Shown one piece after another: positions 1 to 10,956 of a stretch of 64,000 nucleotides of DNA. Numbering within the stretch: the first letter of the stretch is position 1; each line of letters begins with the position of its first letter. The notes under the pieces are model-generated. The model was not told the origin of the DNA, did not search any database, and saw only the letters and a program-made list of their open reading frames with translations. Position numbers and translations under genes: made by a program. Origin of the DNA: Plantactinospora endophytica (GTDB taxonomy: Bacteria; Actinomycetota; Actinomycetes; Mycobacteriales; Micromonosporaceae); contig NZ_BONW01000005.1 in assembly GCF_016862915.1 (NCBI RefSeq), forward strand, positions 62,001-126,000, given 5' to 3'.

Positions 1-267
1 ACCCCAGTTCGACCCGGTCACCACGTACGCGTCACCGTCCGGCACGTACAGCAGCGGGTTGCTGCGCGGGCGCCCGGACCGGCGGCCGGTGGTGGTGATC
101 AGCAGTGATGGCACCAGGCCGAGCGCCACCACCCGGCCCCGGGTCAGTTTGGCGACCAGGCGGTCGGCCGGGACCAGTACCGGCGTGCAGGCGGCGAACC
201 AGCGCGAGTGGCCGAGCCGGCGGACGGCCCTGCCCAGCGCGGAGACCGGTCTTCCCGAAGCGGACAT
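1..267 (-). CDS. F420-dependent nitroreductase/quinone reductase family protein (DUF385-type), 3' part cut by window edge
   Basis: Translation from the ATG at 267 gives 89 residues and runs off the left edge. The segment LLITTTGRRSGRPRSNPLLY followed by VPDGDAYVVTGSNWG is the signature N-terminal half of the deazaflavin (F420H2)-dependent nitroreductase (Ddn/DUF385) family, which reduces nitro compounds or quinones with the split-barrel flavin fold. Only the N-terminal part is visible, so catalytic residues further along cannot be checked. It is transcribed away from the DUF4439 gene; the intervening 150 bases hold short tandem repeats. Family assignment is confident, substrate unknown. Confidence 0.8.
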   Translation of the reverse strand, partial: MSASGRPVSALGRAVRRLGHSRWFAACTPVLVPADRLVAKLTRGRVVALGLVPSLLITTTGRRSGRPRSNPLLYVPDGDAYVVTGSNWG

Positions 268-328
268 CGACCCAGTGTGCCGGTTGCCCGTCCCGCCCGG
301 AACCTCAGACCGGGCGGCGCGCCCCGTC

Positions 329-429
329 CGGGCCGGAACTCCAGGCAGGCCACGTCAGGCCGGGCCGGAACTCCAGCCAGATCGGGTCAGGCCGGGCCGG
401 TCCGGAACTCCGGCCAGGCCGGGTCAGGC
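329..429. repeat. Imperfect tandem repeat, about 32-37 bp unit, three copies
   Basis: Three head-to-tail units start at 329, 361 and 393, each beginning CGGGCCGG...GGAACTCC and ending GTCAGGC. The first two are 32 bp, the third is 37 bp because of a short GGTCC insertion. The array lies between the nitroreductase start and the DUF4439 stop. It has no long-palindrome or CRISPR-like character and looks like slippage-derived intergenic repeats. Confidence 0.6.
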
Positions 430-846
430 CGGGCGGCCCGGGAACGGCACCGTGGTCGGGCTGATCCCGGCCGCCTTCCGCCACCGGGTGGCCCGGACCG
501 CCGCGTCGGTGAGCCCGTCCAGTGCCCGGGTCCGGTCGGCACCCTCGGTCGCCGGCAACGCCGCCCGCCAGACTCCTGCGGTCCGCTCCTCCACCTCGAC
601 CGCCAGCCGGAGCGCGCCGGCCTCGTCGGTGACCGGGAACGGCAGCGCGTACGCCGGCTCGGCCCCCGGCACCGGCCCGCCCCGTTCGGTGAGCAGCAGG
701 ACGAGGGCGTCCCGCCGACTGCGGTGCGCCGCCTCGGCCGAACGGGCCTGCTCGGCGGCGGCACCCTTCAGCCGTACCCCGATCGGCCCGTACGCGTAGA
801 TCGCCGCGTGCTCGGCGGAGAGCGCCGCCGCCAGTGCCTCGGACAT
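424..846 (-). CDS. DUF4439 ferritin-like protein
   Basis: The 140-residue product starts [20 protein letters not shown]. The EHAAIYAYG motif followed by long helices rich in Ala, Glu and His ([14 protein letters not shown]) is typical of the actinobacterial DUF4439 ferritin-like helical bundle. The ATG at 846 is chosen because GGGAGG sits 8 bases upstream; an in-frame extension to 924 is Arg/Pro-rich and looks non-coding. The gene lies just downstream of a lipoprotein gene on the same strand, 109 bases apart, and the two may be co-transcribed. No metal site was confirmed and the biochemical role is unknown. Confidence 0.75.
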   Translation of the reverse strand: MSEALAAALSAEHAAIYAYGPIGVRLKGAAAEQARSAEAAHRSRRDALVLLLTERGGPVPGAEPAYALPFPVTDEAGALRLAVEVEERTAGVWRAALPATEGADRTRALDGLTDAAVRATRWRKAAGISPTTVPFPGRPA

Positions 847-955
847 CAGCCCGTCCTCCCGAACGTCACGCCGCCCCGCCGGGTCACCGGCGCACCTCCG
901 GACGGGTCGACCGGGCCGCGACACACACCGACGTCCCGGGTCGCCTCGTCCACGG

Positions 956-1489
956 TCACCGGAGCACCTCCAGGTGGGTCGCCCGGGCGGCGGCGATCGA
1001 CCCGACCAGCGCGGACCGGCTGGCCGGCGCCTCGGTGCACGCCTTGGCGGCGGCCTCCCGGCCCTGCTGCTCCGCCTCCCGCAACTGGCTCAGCGCGGCG
1101 GAGGCGCTGCCCGCCCCGGGGTCGGCCGCCGGGGTCGTGGCGGCGGCGCTGGCGCTCGGCAGGGCGGTGCCGGTCACCCGGGCCAGCTCGGCGGCGTGCG
1201 CCCGGTGCGCCTCGGCCACCGGGCGGAGCCGGTCGGCCAGTTCGGGGAACGCGGTGATCGCGGCGTCGTACCGGGCGGCGAGGTCGAGGGCACCAGTGAT
1301 CAACGGCGCCAGCGGGTCCGGCGGAGGCGGATCGGGCTCGTCGCCGAAGAGACCACAGCCGGTGAGCGGGCCGGTGGCACCGACCAGCGCCACCAGGGCG
1401 ACTCCGCGTACCACTTCGCGCCGGGACCGCCCCGGCGCGCCGATCGTCTGCTTCGGGTTCCCGATCCGCACCCGGCAAGTCAACACCAT
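956..1489 (-). CDS. Putative Tat-type lipoprotein of unknown function
   Basis: The predicted 177-residue protein has an N-terminal SRREVVRG twin-arginine-like motif, a hydrophobic stretch ([11 protein letters not shown]) and a lipobox LTGC followed by a Pro/Asp-rich linker. The mature part is helical with many Ala, Glu and Arg (for example [17 protein letters not shown]). It therefore looks like a membrane-anchored extracellular helical protein, perhaps working with the adjacent DUF4439 protein. Start choice is uncertain: an ATG at 1489 is used, but a GTG at 1522 is in frame and neither has a good ribosome binding site. It is divergent from rimP. Confidence 0.6.
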   Translation of the reverse strand: MVLTCRVRIGNPKQTIGAPGRSRREVVRGVALVALVGATGPLTGCGLFGDEPDPPPPDPLAPLITGALDLAARYDAAITAFPELADRLRPVAEAHRAHAAELARVTGTALPSASAAATTPAADPGAGSASAALSQLREAEQQGREAAAKACTEAPASRSALVGSIAAARATHLEVLR

Positions 1490-1581
1490 CGGTGCCGCCG
1501 ACGGGGTCGGCACGCTCGCCACGGCCGGTCGTCGGTGCGCCGATCGGGCTCTCGGGCGGCCAGCGCGTTACGCTCTGCGCA

Positions 1582-1607
1582 GCCGCCGGGCGCTTCAGCC
1601 CGGTGGC
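1582..1607 (+). promoter_or_regulatory. Stem-loop in the rimP leader
   Basis: A 10-bp stem (1582-1591 with 1598-1607, one G-T wobble) closes a six-base loop. A 12-bp palindrome CACACCGGTGTG follows immediately. Both lie 50-75 bases upstream of the rimP start, in the leader of the operon. A role in transcript folding or attenuation is inference. Confidence 0.4.
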
Positions 1608-1658
1608 ACACCGGTGTGGCTACCGGCCGGGGCCGGTGATCGTGAGAGAGGGGCGGAG

Positions 1659-2354
1659 ATGACGCAGCGTGGCCGGAGCGACGGTCGGCCGAAGGCGGGC
1701 CACCGTGCTCCAGGGCGTCCACGCGAGGACTCGTCCGCGCGTCGGCTCCGGCTCCGTGCCGTGATCGAACCGGTGGTCACCGCCGCCGGCTACGACCTGG
1801 AGGACCTTTCGGTGTCCCGGGCCGGCCGGCGGTACGTGGTCCGGGCCGTGGTGGACGGCGACGGCGGGGTGAGCCTCGACGCGGTGGCGGACGTCTCCCG
1901 ACTCCTCTCCAAGGCGCTCGACCAGGCAGAGGAGACCGGCGGCGACCTGGTCGCCGGGGAATACCAGCTCGAGGTCAGCTCCCCCGGAGTCGACCGGCCG
2001 CTGACCCAGCCCCGACACTGGCGACGCAACGTCGGCCGCCTGGTGAAGGTGACCGTACGGGGGCCGGGCGAGCGCCCGGAGCGGGACGGCGACGCCGGGG
2101 CGGTGCCGCCGGCACCCGGAGAGCGGCAGTTGACCGCCCGGGTGGTCGGCGCCGACGACACGCGCGTACTGCTGGAGACGGACGCCGGACCGGTCGGCTG
2201 GGCGTACCCCGACCTCGGGCCGGGCCGGGTGCAGGTGGAGTTCGGCCGGCTGGACGAGATCGCCGACGACGAGCTGACCGCCGACGGTGATGATGACGAC
2301 GATGACGACGTCGGGAACGGCGACGACGAAGATGTGGAGGGCGAGGAGCGGTGA
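1659..2354 (+). CDS. rimP: Ribosome maturation factor RimP
   Basis: RimP assists late assembly of the 30S ribosomal subunit. The 231-residue product has a basic N-terminal extension, then the RimP alpha/beta domain ([18 protein letters not shown], and [20 protein letters not shown] near residues 104-123) and the C-terminal SH3-like domain. It ends in a very acidic tail with a run of seven Asp residues. The ATG at 1659 follows GAGAGAGGGGCGGAG; the longer open frame upstream lacks RimP similarity. The stop overlaps the nusA GTG start (GTGA), so the two are translationally coupled. Placement ahead of nusA is the conserved bacterial order. Confidence 0.95.
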   Translation: MTQRGRSDGRPKAGHRAPGRPREDSSARRLRLRAVIEPVVTAAGYDLEDLSVSRAGRRYVVRAVVDGDGGVSLDAVADVSRLLSKALDQAEETGGDLVAGEYQLEVSSPGVDRPLTQPRHWRRNVGRLVKVTVRGPGERPERDGDAGAVPPAPGERQLTARVVGADDTRVLLETDAGPVGWAYPDLGPGRVQVEFGRLDEIADDELTADGDDDDDDDVGNGDDEDVEGEER

Positions 2355-3406
2355 ACATCGACCTCGCGGCGTTGCGCGCCCTGGAGCGCGAGCGGGAGAT
2401 CCCGTTCGACACGATCCTCGCGGCGATCGAGACCGCGTTGCTGACGGCGTACCGGCACACCGAGGGAGCCCAGGCGCACGCCCGGGTCGAGATCGACCGT
2501 AAGACGGGCGCGGCCCTGGTCTACGCGCAGGAGCAGGACGACGAGGGCGCGGTGATCCGGGAGTTCGACGACACTCCGCACGACTTCGGTCGGATCGCCG
2601 CGATGACCGCCAAGCAGGTCATCCTGCAACGGCTCCGGGAGGCCACCGACGAGGTGCACTTCGGTGAGTACGCCGGCCGGGACGGTGACCTGGTCACCGG
2701 TGTGGTGCAGGCGCACGAGGCGCGCAGCGAGAAGGGCATCGTCTCGGTCGACCTGGGCAAGGTCGAGGCCGTACTGCCCCAGGCCGAGCAGGTCCCCGGC
2801 GAGCTGTACGAGCACGGCCAGCGGCTCCGCTGTGTGGTGGTGCACGTGGTCAAGGGCTTCCGTGGCCCGCAGATCACCCTTTCCCGGTCGCACCCGAACC
2901 TGGTGAAGAAGCTCTTCGCCCTGGAGGTGCCGGAGATCGCCGACGGCACCGTGGAGATCGCCGCGATCGCCCGCGAGGCCGGCCACCGCACCAAGATCGC
3001 GGTCCGTTCCACGGTGCCGGGCGTGAACGCCAAGGGCGCCTGCATCGGCCCGATGGGGCAGCGGGTCCGGGCGGTGATGAGCGAGCTGCACGGTGAGAAG
3101 ATCGACATCATCGACTGGTCGGAGGATCCGGCGCAGTTCGTCGGCAACGCCCTCTCGCCGGCCAAGGCACTCCGGGTCGAGGTGGTCGACGCGGCGACGC
3201 GTACGGCCCGGGTGACCGTGCCGGATTTCCAGCTCTCGCTGGCGATCGGGCGTGAGGGGCAGAATGCCCGACTTGCTGCCCGGCTGACCGGTTGGCGGAT
3301 CGACATCCGGCCCGATACGGAGCAGATGCCGACCCAGGCGCCGGCCGCCCGGCAGGGCGGTCCTGATCACGCGGCCGAGGCGGACGGAGCGATCTCGGCC
3401 GGGTAG
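2351..3406 (+). CDS. nusA: Transcription termination/antitermination factor NusA
   Basis: NusA binds RNA polymerase and nascent RNA and modulates pausing, termination and antitermination. The 351-residue protein shows the N-terminal polymerase-binding domain (about 1-110), an S1 domain (about 113-185, [18 protein letters not shown]), and two KH domains with GXXG loops ([10 protein letters not shown] and [10 protein letters not shown]). It ends shortly after KH2, the short actinobacterial form without acidic repeats. GTG start overlaps the rimP stop. Fifteen bases after its stop the ylxR gene begins. Confidence 0.95.
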   Translation: MNIDLAALRALEREREIPFDTILAAIETALLTAYRHTEGAQAHARVEIDRKTGAALVYAQEQDDEGAVIREFDDTPHDFGRIAAMTAKQVILQRLREATDEVHFGEYAGRDGDLVTGVVQAHEARSEKGIVSVDLGKVEAVLPQAEQVPGELYEHGQRLRCVVVHVVKGFRGPQITLSRSHPNLVKKLFALEVPEIADGTVEIAAIAREAGHRTKIAVRSTVPGVNAKGACIGPMGQRVRAVMSELHGEKIDIIDWSEDPAQFVGNALSPAKALRVEVVDAATRTARVTVPDFQLSLAIGREGQNARLAARLTGWRIDIRPDTEQMPTQAPAARQGGPDHAAEADGAISAG

Positions 3407-3421
3407 GGGTAGACTTTCTCA

Positions 3422-3766
3422 GTGGTACGACGCGCGGAGCCGGAGCGCACCTGTGTGGGCTGTCGGCAACGAGCGCCGGCCGGCCAGCTGCTGCGGATCG
3501 TCGCGGTCGGCGATGAGACTGGTCACAGCCTCCGACCCGATCCGACCCGTAAGCTGCCAGGGCGGGGAGCGCACCTGCATCCCGACCCGGCATGCTTCTC
3601 GCTGGCAGTGCGGCGTCGGGCCTTCGGGCGGGCGCTGCGTATCGCTGGCGTACCCGACGCGAGTGAGTTGGCCGAGCACCTCCAAGGCGACGACAACCAC
3701 GACCGGTCATCCGGCCGGGCGGGATCGACGCAACGGAACCCGAGCAAGGTAGGACGACCGACATGA
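3422..3766 (+). CDS. ylxR: YlxR family protein (DUF448)
   Basis: Small RNA-binding protein usually found between nusA and infB; in Firmicutes a homologue (RnpM) modulates RNase P. The 114-residue product has the hallmark ERTCVGCRQR near the N-terminus and GRGAHLHPDPACF in the middle, both typical of YlxR. GTG start at 3422 sits 6 bases after a TAGACT -10-like hexamer and lacks a Shine-Dalgarno sequence, so a leaderless secondary transcript is possible besides read-through from nusA. The last residues (after about 90) are low-complexity. Confidence 0.88.
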   Translation: MVRRAEPERTCVGCRQRAPAGQLLRIVAVGDETGHSLRPDPTRKLPGRGAHLHPDPACFSLAVRRRAFGRALRIAGVPDASELAEHLQGDDNHDRSSGRAGSTQRNPSKVGRPT

Positions 3767-3812
3767 GCACACGATGAAGTCCCAGAAATGACCAGGCTTC
3801 AAGTGCACGAGT

Positions 3813-3844
3813 GAGGTCGCTGCGGGTGCTGCCCGCACGACCTC
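3813..3844 (+). promoter_or_regulatory. Stem-loop in front of infB
   Basis: GAGGTCG (3813-3819) pairs with CGACCTC (3838-3844), and inside it GCGGG (3822-3826) pairs with CCCGC (3832-3836), leaving a TGCTG loop. The hairpin ends 15 bases upstream of the infB GTG. A minigene ATG AGC ACA CGA TGA (3763-3777) overlaps the ylxR stop just ahead of it. A regulatory role is inference. Confidence 0.45.
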
Positions 3845-3859
3845 GGAGTGAGGAGTGCA

Positions 3860-6859
<3,000 letters not shown>

Positions 6860-6871
6860 GCGAGTTCGATA

Positions 6872-6906
6872 CCGGTGGCCGGGACCCGTGGGGTTCCGGC
6901 CACCGG
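6872..6906 (+). terminator. Strong hairpin after infB (possible terminator)
   Basis: A perfect 11-bp stem (6872-6882 with 6896-6906, CCGGTGGCCGG and its complement) with a 13-base loop begins 13 bases after the infB stop. There is no T-tract, as is common for candidate terminators in high-GC actinomycetes. It may terminate or partly attenuate before DUF503. Confidence 0.55.
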
Positions 6907-7027
6907 CCTGTCCAGGGCCGGCGGTGACCGGATCTCTGCCGTCGCGCCGCCAGGGTCGGCGGGCGGTGGGGGCAGGTGCGCGGAAAGGCGGTGAGCGGCG
7001 GGGGTGCGATGGCGTACCCTTCCCGCC

Positions 7028-7321
7028 GTGTATACCGGAACCGCCCTGTTCGACCTGCTGCTGCCCGGAGACTCGCGCTCCCTGAAGGCCAAGCGGTCCT
7101 ATGTCCGCCCCATCGTCGCCGCACTGCGCAAGTTCGAGGTCTCGGCCGCCGAGGTGGGCGCGCTGGACCTGCACGGCCGGGCCCAGATCGCGGTCGCGTT
7201 GGTCGCCTCCGAACCGGACCACGTCGGAACGGTGCTGGACGCCTGCGAGCGTCTGGTCGCCGGACGACCGGAGGTCGAGTTGCTCTCCGTACGCCGTCGG
7301 TTGCACGGCGAGGAGGACTGA
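7028..7321 (+). CDS. DUF503 family protein (YlxP-like)
   Basis: The 97-residue product starts MYTGTALFDLLLPGDSRSLK and ends SVRRRLHGEED, matching the DUF503/YlxP family regularly found between infB and rbfA. The family has a ferredoxin-like fold and is implicated in ribosome assembly. The GTG at 7028 matches the conserved family N-terminus. It has no Shine-Dalgarno sequence but a TACCCT hexamer ends 7 bases upstream, suggesting a leaderless transcript after the infB hairpin. The function is not settled. Confidence 0.85.
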   Translation: MYTGTALFDLLLPGDSRSLKAKRSYVRPIVAALRKFEVSAAEVGALDLHGRAQIAVALVASEPDHVGTVLDACERLVAGRPEVELLSVRRRLHGEED

Positions 7322-7481
7322 AGCCCGTGCTGACCAGCGGATGCTGCCGGGATGGCCAATGGCTGACGGCGGCGGCGACGCGCCAGGATGCGCGGGTAGT
7401 GTTTCCCAGGTCGGCCGGTCCGGCCGCGACGCGGAGCGTCGCCGGTCCGGCCCGGGAGCAGGATGCCGTGGAGGTGTGGAG

Positions 7482-7973
7482 ATGACGGACCAGGCCAAGG
7501 TGCGTCGACATGCGGAGCGCGTACGGGAGCTGGTGGCGTCGGTGGTACGCACCCAGATCAAGGACCCCCGGCTCGGCATGATCACCATTACCGACGCCCG
7601 GATCACCCCCGACCTGCGGGAGGCCACGGTCTTCTACACCGTGCTCGGTGACGCCTCCGACCAGGCAGCCACCGCCGCCGCGCTGGAGAGCGCAAAGGGG
7701 CTGCTGCGGAGCACCGTCGGCAAGGCACTGGGGCTGCGCCACTCGCCGAGCCTCAGCTTCGTACTCGACGACGTGCAGGACCAGGTCAAGCAGATCGACG
7801 AACTGCTGGCGGCGGCCCGGAGCGCCGACGCCGAGGTGCAGCGGCTGGCCGCCCAGGCGGAGTACGCGGGCGAGTCGCAGCCGTACAAGGTCGACGAGGA
7901 CGACGACTCCGACGACGCCGACGAGGTGGACGAGGACCGGCCGCCGGCCGGTGGCGCCGGAGACCGTCGGTGA
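7482..7973 (+). CDS. rbfA: 30S ribosome-binding factor RbfA
   Basis: RbfA is a KH-fold maturation factor for the 30S subunit. The 163-residue product has the family pattern VRRHAERVRELVASVV, IKDPRLGMITITDARITPDL and VFYTVLGD, then a helical segment. It ends in an acidic tail (KVDEDDDSDDADEVDEDR). The ATG at 7482 follows GGAGGTGTGGAG. The preceding 160 bases hold a TAGTGT -10-like hexamer at 7397-7402 and a perfect 7-bp hairpin (7426-7442), so an internal promoter is plausible. The stop overlaps the nrnA GTG (GTGA). Confidence 0.95.
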   Translation: MTDQAKVRRHAERVRELVASVVRTQIKDPRLGMITITDARITPDLREATVFYTVLGDASDQAATAAALESAKGLLRSTVGKALGLRHSPSLSFVLDDVQDQVKQIDELLAAARSADAEVQRLAAQAEYAGESQPYKVDEDDDSDDADEVDEDRPPAGGAGDRR

Positions 7974-9055
7974 GCGGCGCCCTGCTCACCGACGTGTCCC
8001 CGCCGGCCGCCGAACAGCCGACCGAGGCGGAGTGGGCGGCGGCGGTCTCCGCCATCACCCGTCTGCCGGCCGACGGTCGGGTGCTGCTGATCTGTCACGT
8101 CAACCCGGACGGGGACGCGCTGGGCAGCATGCTCGGCTTCGGGCTGGGGCTGCGCCGGCTCGGCGTACGCCAGCTCCAGGCCACCTTCCCCGGCCGGCCG
8201 GAGGTGCCGGAGCCGTTCCGCGACATCCCCGGTCTCGACCTGCTGGTCCCGGCGACGGAGGCGGACCCGGATCCGGACCTGGTGATCTGCTTCGACGTCG
8301 CGGCCGTCTCCCGGCTCGGCGACCTGGCCGACCGGCTGGACCGGGCCGGGGCGGCGATCGTGCTGGACCACCACGCCTCGAACACCCGGTTCGGCGGGAT
8401 CCACCTGGTCGACCCGGACGCCGCCGCCACCTCCGTGGTGGTGGAGAAGCTGCTGGTCCGGCTCGGTGTGCCGCTGGACCGGGGGATCGCCGAGTGCCTC
8501 TACATCGCGCTGGCCACCGACACCGGCTCGTTCCGGTTCGACATGACCACTCCGGCGGTGCACGAGATGGCGGCCCGGCTGCTGGCCACCGGAATCCGTC
8601 CCGGAGAGATCTCCCGGCGGATCTTCGACACCCGGCCGTTCGGCGCGGTCCGGCTCTACGGCGACGTGCTGGGGCGTACCCAGCTCGAACCGTTGGCTGC
8701 CGGTGGGCTCGGTCTGGTCTGGACGTACGCGACCCTGGACGACCTGGCCCGGCACGGGCAGCGCCCCTACACCCTGGAGCCGCTGATCGACTCGGTGCGC
8801 TGCACCGCCGAGGCGGACGTGAGCTGCGTACTCAAGCAGGTCGCCGAGGGGGAGTGGGCGGTCTCGATGCGCAGCAAGGGCCCCACGGACGTGAGCCGGG
8901 TGGCGGTGGCCCTGGGCGGTGGCGGGCATCGGCTGGCGGCCGGTTTCACCGGGTACGGGACGGCGGCCGAGGTGGTCGACGCGATCCGGGCCGAGCTGGT
9001 CCGGGGCGCGGCCGAGAGCGGGAACGGCCCGGCAGACCTGCAAGATCAGGATTAA
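7970..9055 (+). CDS. nrnA: DHH/DHHA1 phosphoesterase, NrnA-type oligoribonuclease/pAp phosphatase
   Basis: NrnA-like enzymes degrade short RNA oligonucleotides and dephosphorylate 3'-phosphoadenosine 5'-phosphate. The 361-residue protein shows HVNPDGDALGS near residue 43, the metal-binding VLDHHASN at about 131-138, and the C-terminal DHHA1 glycine motif GGGGHRLAAGF near 316. Length fits the family. GTG start overlaps the rbfA stop, which indicates translational coupling, and this neighbourhood (rbfA-nrnA) is conserved in actinobacteria. The split between the two activities cannot be read from sequence. Confidence 0.92.
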   Translation: MSGALLTDVSPPAAEQPTEAEWAAAVSAITRLPADGRVLLICHVNPDGDALGSMLGFGLGLRRLGVRQLQATFPGRPEVPEPFRDIPGLDLLVPATEADPDPDLVICFDVAAVSRLGDLADRLDRAGAAIVLDHHASNTRFGGIHLVDPDAAATSVVVEKLLVRLGVPLDRGIAECLYIALATDTGSFRFDMTTPAVHEMAARLLATGIRPGEISRRIFDTRPFGAVRLYGDVLGRTQLEPLAAGGLGLVWTYATLDDLARHGQRPYTLEPLIDSVRCTAEADVSCVLKQVAEGEWAVSMRSKGPTDVSRVAVALGGGGHRLAAGFTGYGTAAEVVDAIRAELVRGAAESGNGPADLQDQD

Positions 9056-9108
9056 CCCGGGGTGGCGTCGCGCTTTCCGCCGGACGGCGGCGCGGGGACA
9101 ATCGGCTC

Positions 9109-9516
9109 ATGGAACAGCAGCCGGAGCTCTCCGCGGATGTGCCCCGGGCCTGGGACCGACCGGTCGTCACGGTTCCGACCCTCACTTTTCTGTCCCTGAT
9201 CGGCGGGCAGTTCCCGTCGTTCTCGACACAGGCGAACGTCTACGCGATCGGCACCGGCGGGGCGCTGGTGTGGCTCGGGCTCGCCAACCGGGTGCCCCGG
9301 CGGCCCGTACCGCACCGGCTGCGCTCGGGTGCCGGCTGGTGGCTGGTACCGGTGCTGGTCTTCGGGGTCTTCGAGGCCAGCACGTTCATGCTCGGCTCCC
9401 GGGACGACTTCCCGACCTTCTCCAAGATCGCTGATCCGCTGCTGGACGATCCGCTGGTCCGCTCGGTGGCGTACTTCGGGTGGCTCTCCGCCTTCTGGGG
9501 GTTGGTCCGGCGATGA
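9109..9516 (+). CDS. Small multi-pass membrane protein, unknown function
   Basis: The 135-residue product has about three or four hydrophobic segments (for example VYAIGTGGALVWLGLANRV and WWLVPVLVFGVFEASTFML), with short charged loops. No recognised motif is present. The ATG at 9109 follows GGACAATCGGCTC, with no convincing ribosome binding site; GACAAT 9 bases upstream could be a -10 element. The stop overlaps the start of the next membrane gene (ATGA), so the two form a coupled pair of membrane proteins. Confidence 0.75.
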   Translation: MEQQPELSADVPRAWDRPVVTVPTLTFLSLIGGQFPSFSTQANVYAIGTGGALVWLGLANRVPRRPVPHRLRSGAGWWLVPVLVFGVFEASTFMLGSRDDFPTFSKIADPLLDDPLVRSVAYFGWLSAFWGLVRR

Positions 9517-9722
9517 GATATCTCGCGATCGCCGGGTTCACCGTGGCGTTGCTGCTCTTCGTGGCGGTCGAGTGGGCCGCACGCCGGGAGGGCTCCCGGA
9601 TCCCGACCTTCGGCGACGTCTGCGCCTACGTGATGCGGTACGAGGTCGGCCCGGTGCCGGTCGGCCGGATCGCCCTGTTCGGTTTCTGGTGGTGGATGGG
9701 CTGGCACTTCTTCGCCCGCTGA
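9513..9722 (+). CDS. 69-residue membrane protein (possibly DUF6186-like)
   Basis: The product begins MRYLAIAGFTVALLLFVAVE and ends IALFGFWWWMGWHFFAR, giving two hydrophobic helices around a short loop (RREGSRIPTFGDVCAYVMRYEVG). The ATG overlaps the stop of the preceding membrane gene by one base in ATGA. I associate this short protein with a conserved Micromonosporaceae family, perhaps DUF6186, but that is from memory only. It probably forms a complex with its coupled neighbour. Confidence 0.7.
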   Translation: MRYLAIAGFTVALLLFVAVEWAARREGSRIPTFGDVCAYVMRYEVGPVPVGRIALFGFWWWMGWHFFAR

Positions 9723-10189
9723 GACTTCCTGTTTCGCATCTGGGAAGGGCCCTCCCCGTCGAAGTCCGGCACGACCGTTACGGGAACCGGAGCATCGTCG
9801 GGGCCCGATCCCTGCACGGGCGCGACACAGTCCCGGTCGCCGGGGCGAACCGCCGGACCGCCCGCGCGCTGACCAGCCCGATTGCCAAGATCTGACAGCC
9901 TGTCCCGTCTCGCATGTCGGGAATGCTGCGCAGGATATGGACCTGAACGATAGCTTGGGTAAGGGAACTGAACGATACCTAGGGTTGCGGTCGCACCGGT
10001 CCCACCCGTGACCGGGTGTGGCAACCCGTCGCAGATCGCCTGCCTCCCAGGGTCAACCGACCTGGGGCTCACGCCGTCCCGGCCGCATCGTCCGGAGACC
10101 CCGGACCCGCCGTCCCGGCCGATCAGCAGGACCCCCGTCGGGGTGGACCGTGTCGTGCGGTGCCACCCACCCTGGAAGGAGCCTCTCTC
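9723..10189. other. Intergenic region of 467 bp without a recognisable gene
   Basis: No open frame here has credible coding character. The main structure is an 18-bp direct repeat at 9943-9960 and 9968-9985 (listed separately). Another loose repeat pairs TTTCGCATCTGGGAA near 9731 with CTCGCATGTCGGGAA near 9909. A small inverted repeat ACCCC-CGTC-GGGGT lies near 10131-10143, shortly before the 32-codon gene. Confidence 0.5.
9943..9985 (+). promoter_or_regulatory. Direct repeat, 18 bp at 25-bp spacing, possible operator
   Basis: CTGAACGATAGCTTGGGT (9943-9960) and CTGAACGATACCTAGGGT (9968-9985) agree at 16 of 18 positions with a 25-bp period, roughly two and a half helical turns. It lies about 200 bases upstream of the 32-codon gene and could be a binding site for a regulator or a promoter pair. 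No factor can be named. Confidence 0.45.
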
Positions 10190-10288
10190 ATGGCCGCGAA
10201 GCCGACCAAACCCAAGCCGGAGAACACCGACGAGGCCCGCGAGCAGGCCCGTCGCGCACTGCAGATGTCGATGGACACCCGCCAGTGA
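10190..10288 (+). CDS. 32-residue basic small protein
   Basis: ATG at 10190 is preceded by a strong ribosome binding site GGAAGGA at 10173-10179, and the frame encodes MAAKPTKPKPENTDEAREQA followed by RRALQMSMDTRQ. The composition (Lys/Pro N-terminus, amphipathic helix afterwards) and the good ribosome binding site argue for a real small protein. No homologous family is recognised. It precedes the duplicated type VII secretion-like locus. Confidence 0.55.
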   Translation: MAAKPTKPKPENTDEAREQARRALQMSMDTRQ

Positions 10289-10505
10289 CCGAGTTCGGAG
10301 CCGCGTGAGGGTCAGTACCCGGCCGCCGGCCGGACCCGTCCGCACCGTTTCCGACCATCCTTCGCACCGGCCGACGAGCCGGTCAGTTCCGCCCGCACCG
10401 GCCTGCCGGACGGCTCCGACCCGTCCCGGACAGCCGGTGCGGTCGTGTGTCGGGGAAGGACGGCCCGACCAGCCTCTGCGGACTGTCGGCAGCTCCGACC
10501 GGTAG

Positions 10506-10526
10506 GTCGACGTTGGTATATTGCTT
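10506..10526 (+). promoter_or_regulatory. Promoter element of the first EspC-DUF1023 unit
   Basis: A 21-bp block containing GACGTTGGTATATTGCTT recurs identically at 12641-12661 in front of the second unit. It includes a good -10 hexamer TATATT at 10517-10522, about 60 bases before the start codon. The rest of the leader is also similar between the two units (ACGGGGCCCGGTCG, CCGAGGTGT, ACGGGGAG). No clear -35 box is seen. Confidence 0.55.
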
Positions 10527-10582
10527 CCCCGACGGGGCCCGGTCGCCGGGCGGGAACTCCCGAGGTGTGACGGGGAGACGTG

Positions 10583-10951
10583 ATGACGCAGCCGGTGCGG
10601 GTCAGCATCAGCGGACTGCGGACCCTGGGCGACGAGATCGCCGGGCACGGCACCGAGCTGAGGCGCAACCTCGCGGCGGTCCAGAGTCGACTGGTGCCGC
10701 CGGCCGGTCCCGGAGTCGACGGCTGGGTCACCCTCGACGCGACGGCCAGGGCCTCCACCGGCTGGAAGTCCTATCTCGACACGCTCGCCGGCCGGATCGA
10801 GGCCAGCGGCAAGCTGCTGACCGGTGCCGCCGACGGCTACCAGGAGGCGGAGCAGCGCTCCACCCGGCGGCTCGGCCGGGTCCGCAGGATGCCGCCGCGC
10901 GCACCGGCGGCACCGACCGCGCAGGCTCCCCGCTCCGGCTCGGTGGGCTAG
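10583..10951 (+). CDS. EspC-like type VII secretion target protein, copy 1
   Basis: The 122-residue helical protein starts MTQPVRVSISGLRTLGDEIA and resembles EspC/WXG100-superfamily targets, small helical-hairpin proteins exported by type VII (ESX) systems. A central GW pair (GVDGWVTLDA) and a helix with GWKSYLDTL are conserved in the second copy at 12719. The C-terminal 25 residues are Pro/Ala-rich and differ from copy 2. The ATG at 10583 follows GGGGAG. Five bases after the stop the DUF1023 hydrolase gene starts. No ESX core genes occur in the window. Confidence 0.7.
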   Translation: MTQPVRVSISGLRTLGDEIAGHGTELRRNLAAVQSRLVPPAGPGVDGWVTLDATARASTGWKSYLDTLAGRIEASGKLLTGAADGYQEAEQRSTRRLGRVRRMPPRAPAAPTAQAPRSGSVG

Positions 10952-10956
10952 CCGGC

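Noticed and set aside
329-429. Left-end repeat considered as transposon end or origin iterons
   Set aside because: Irregular unit length, no inverted end, no transposase or replication gene in the neighbourhood.
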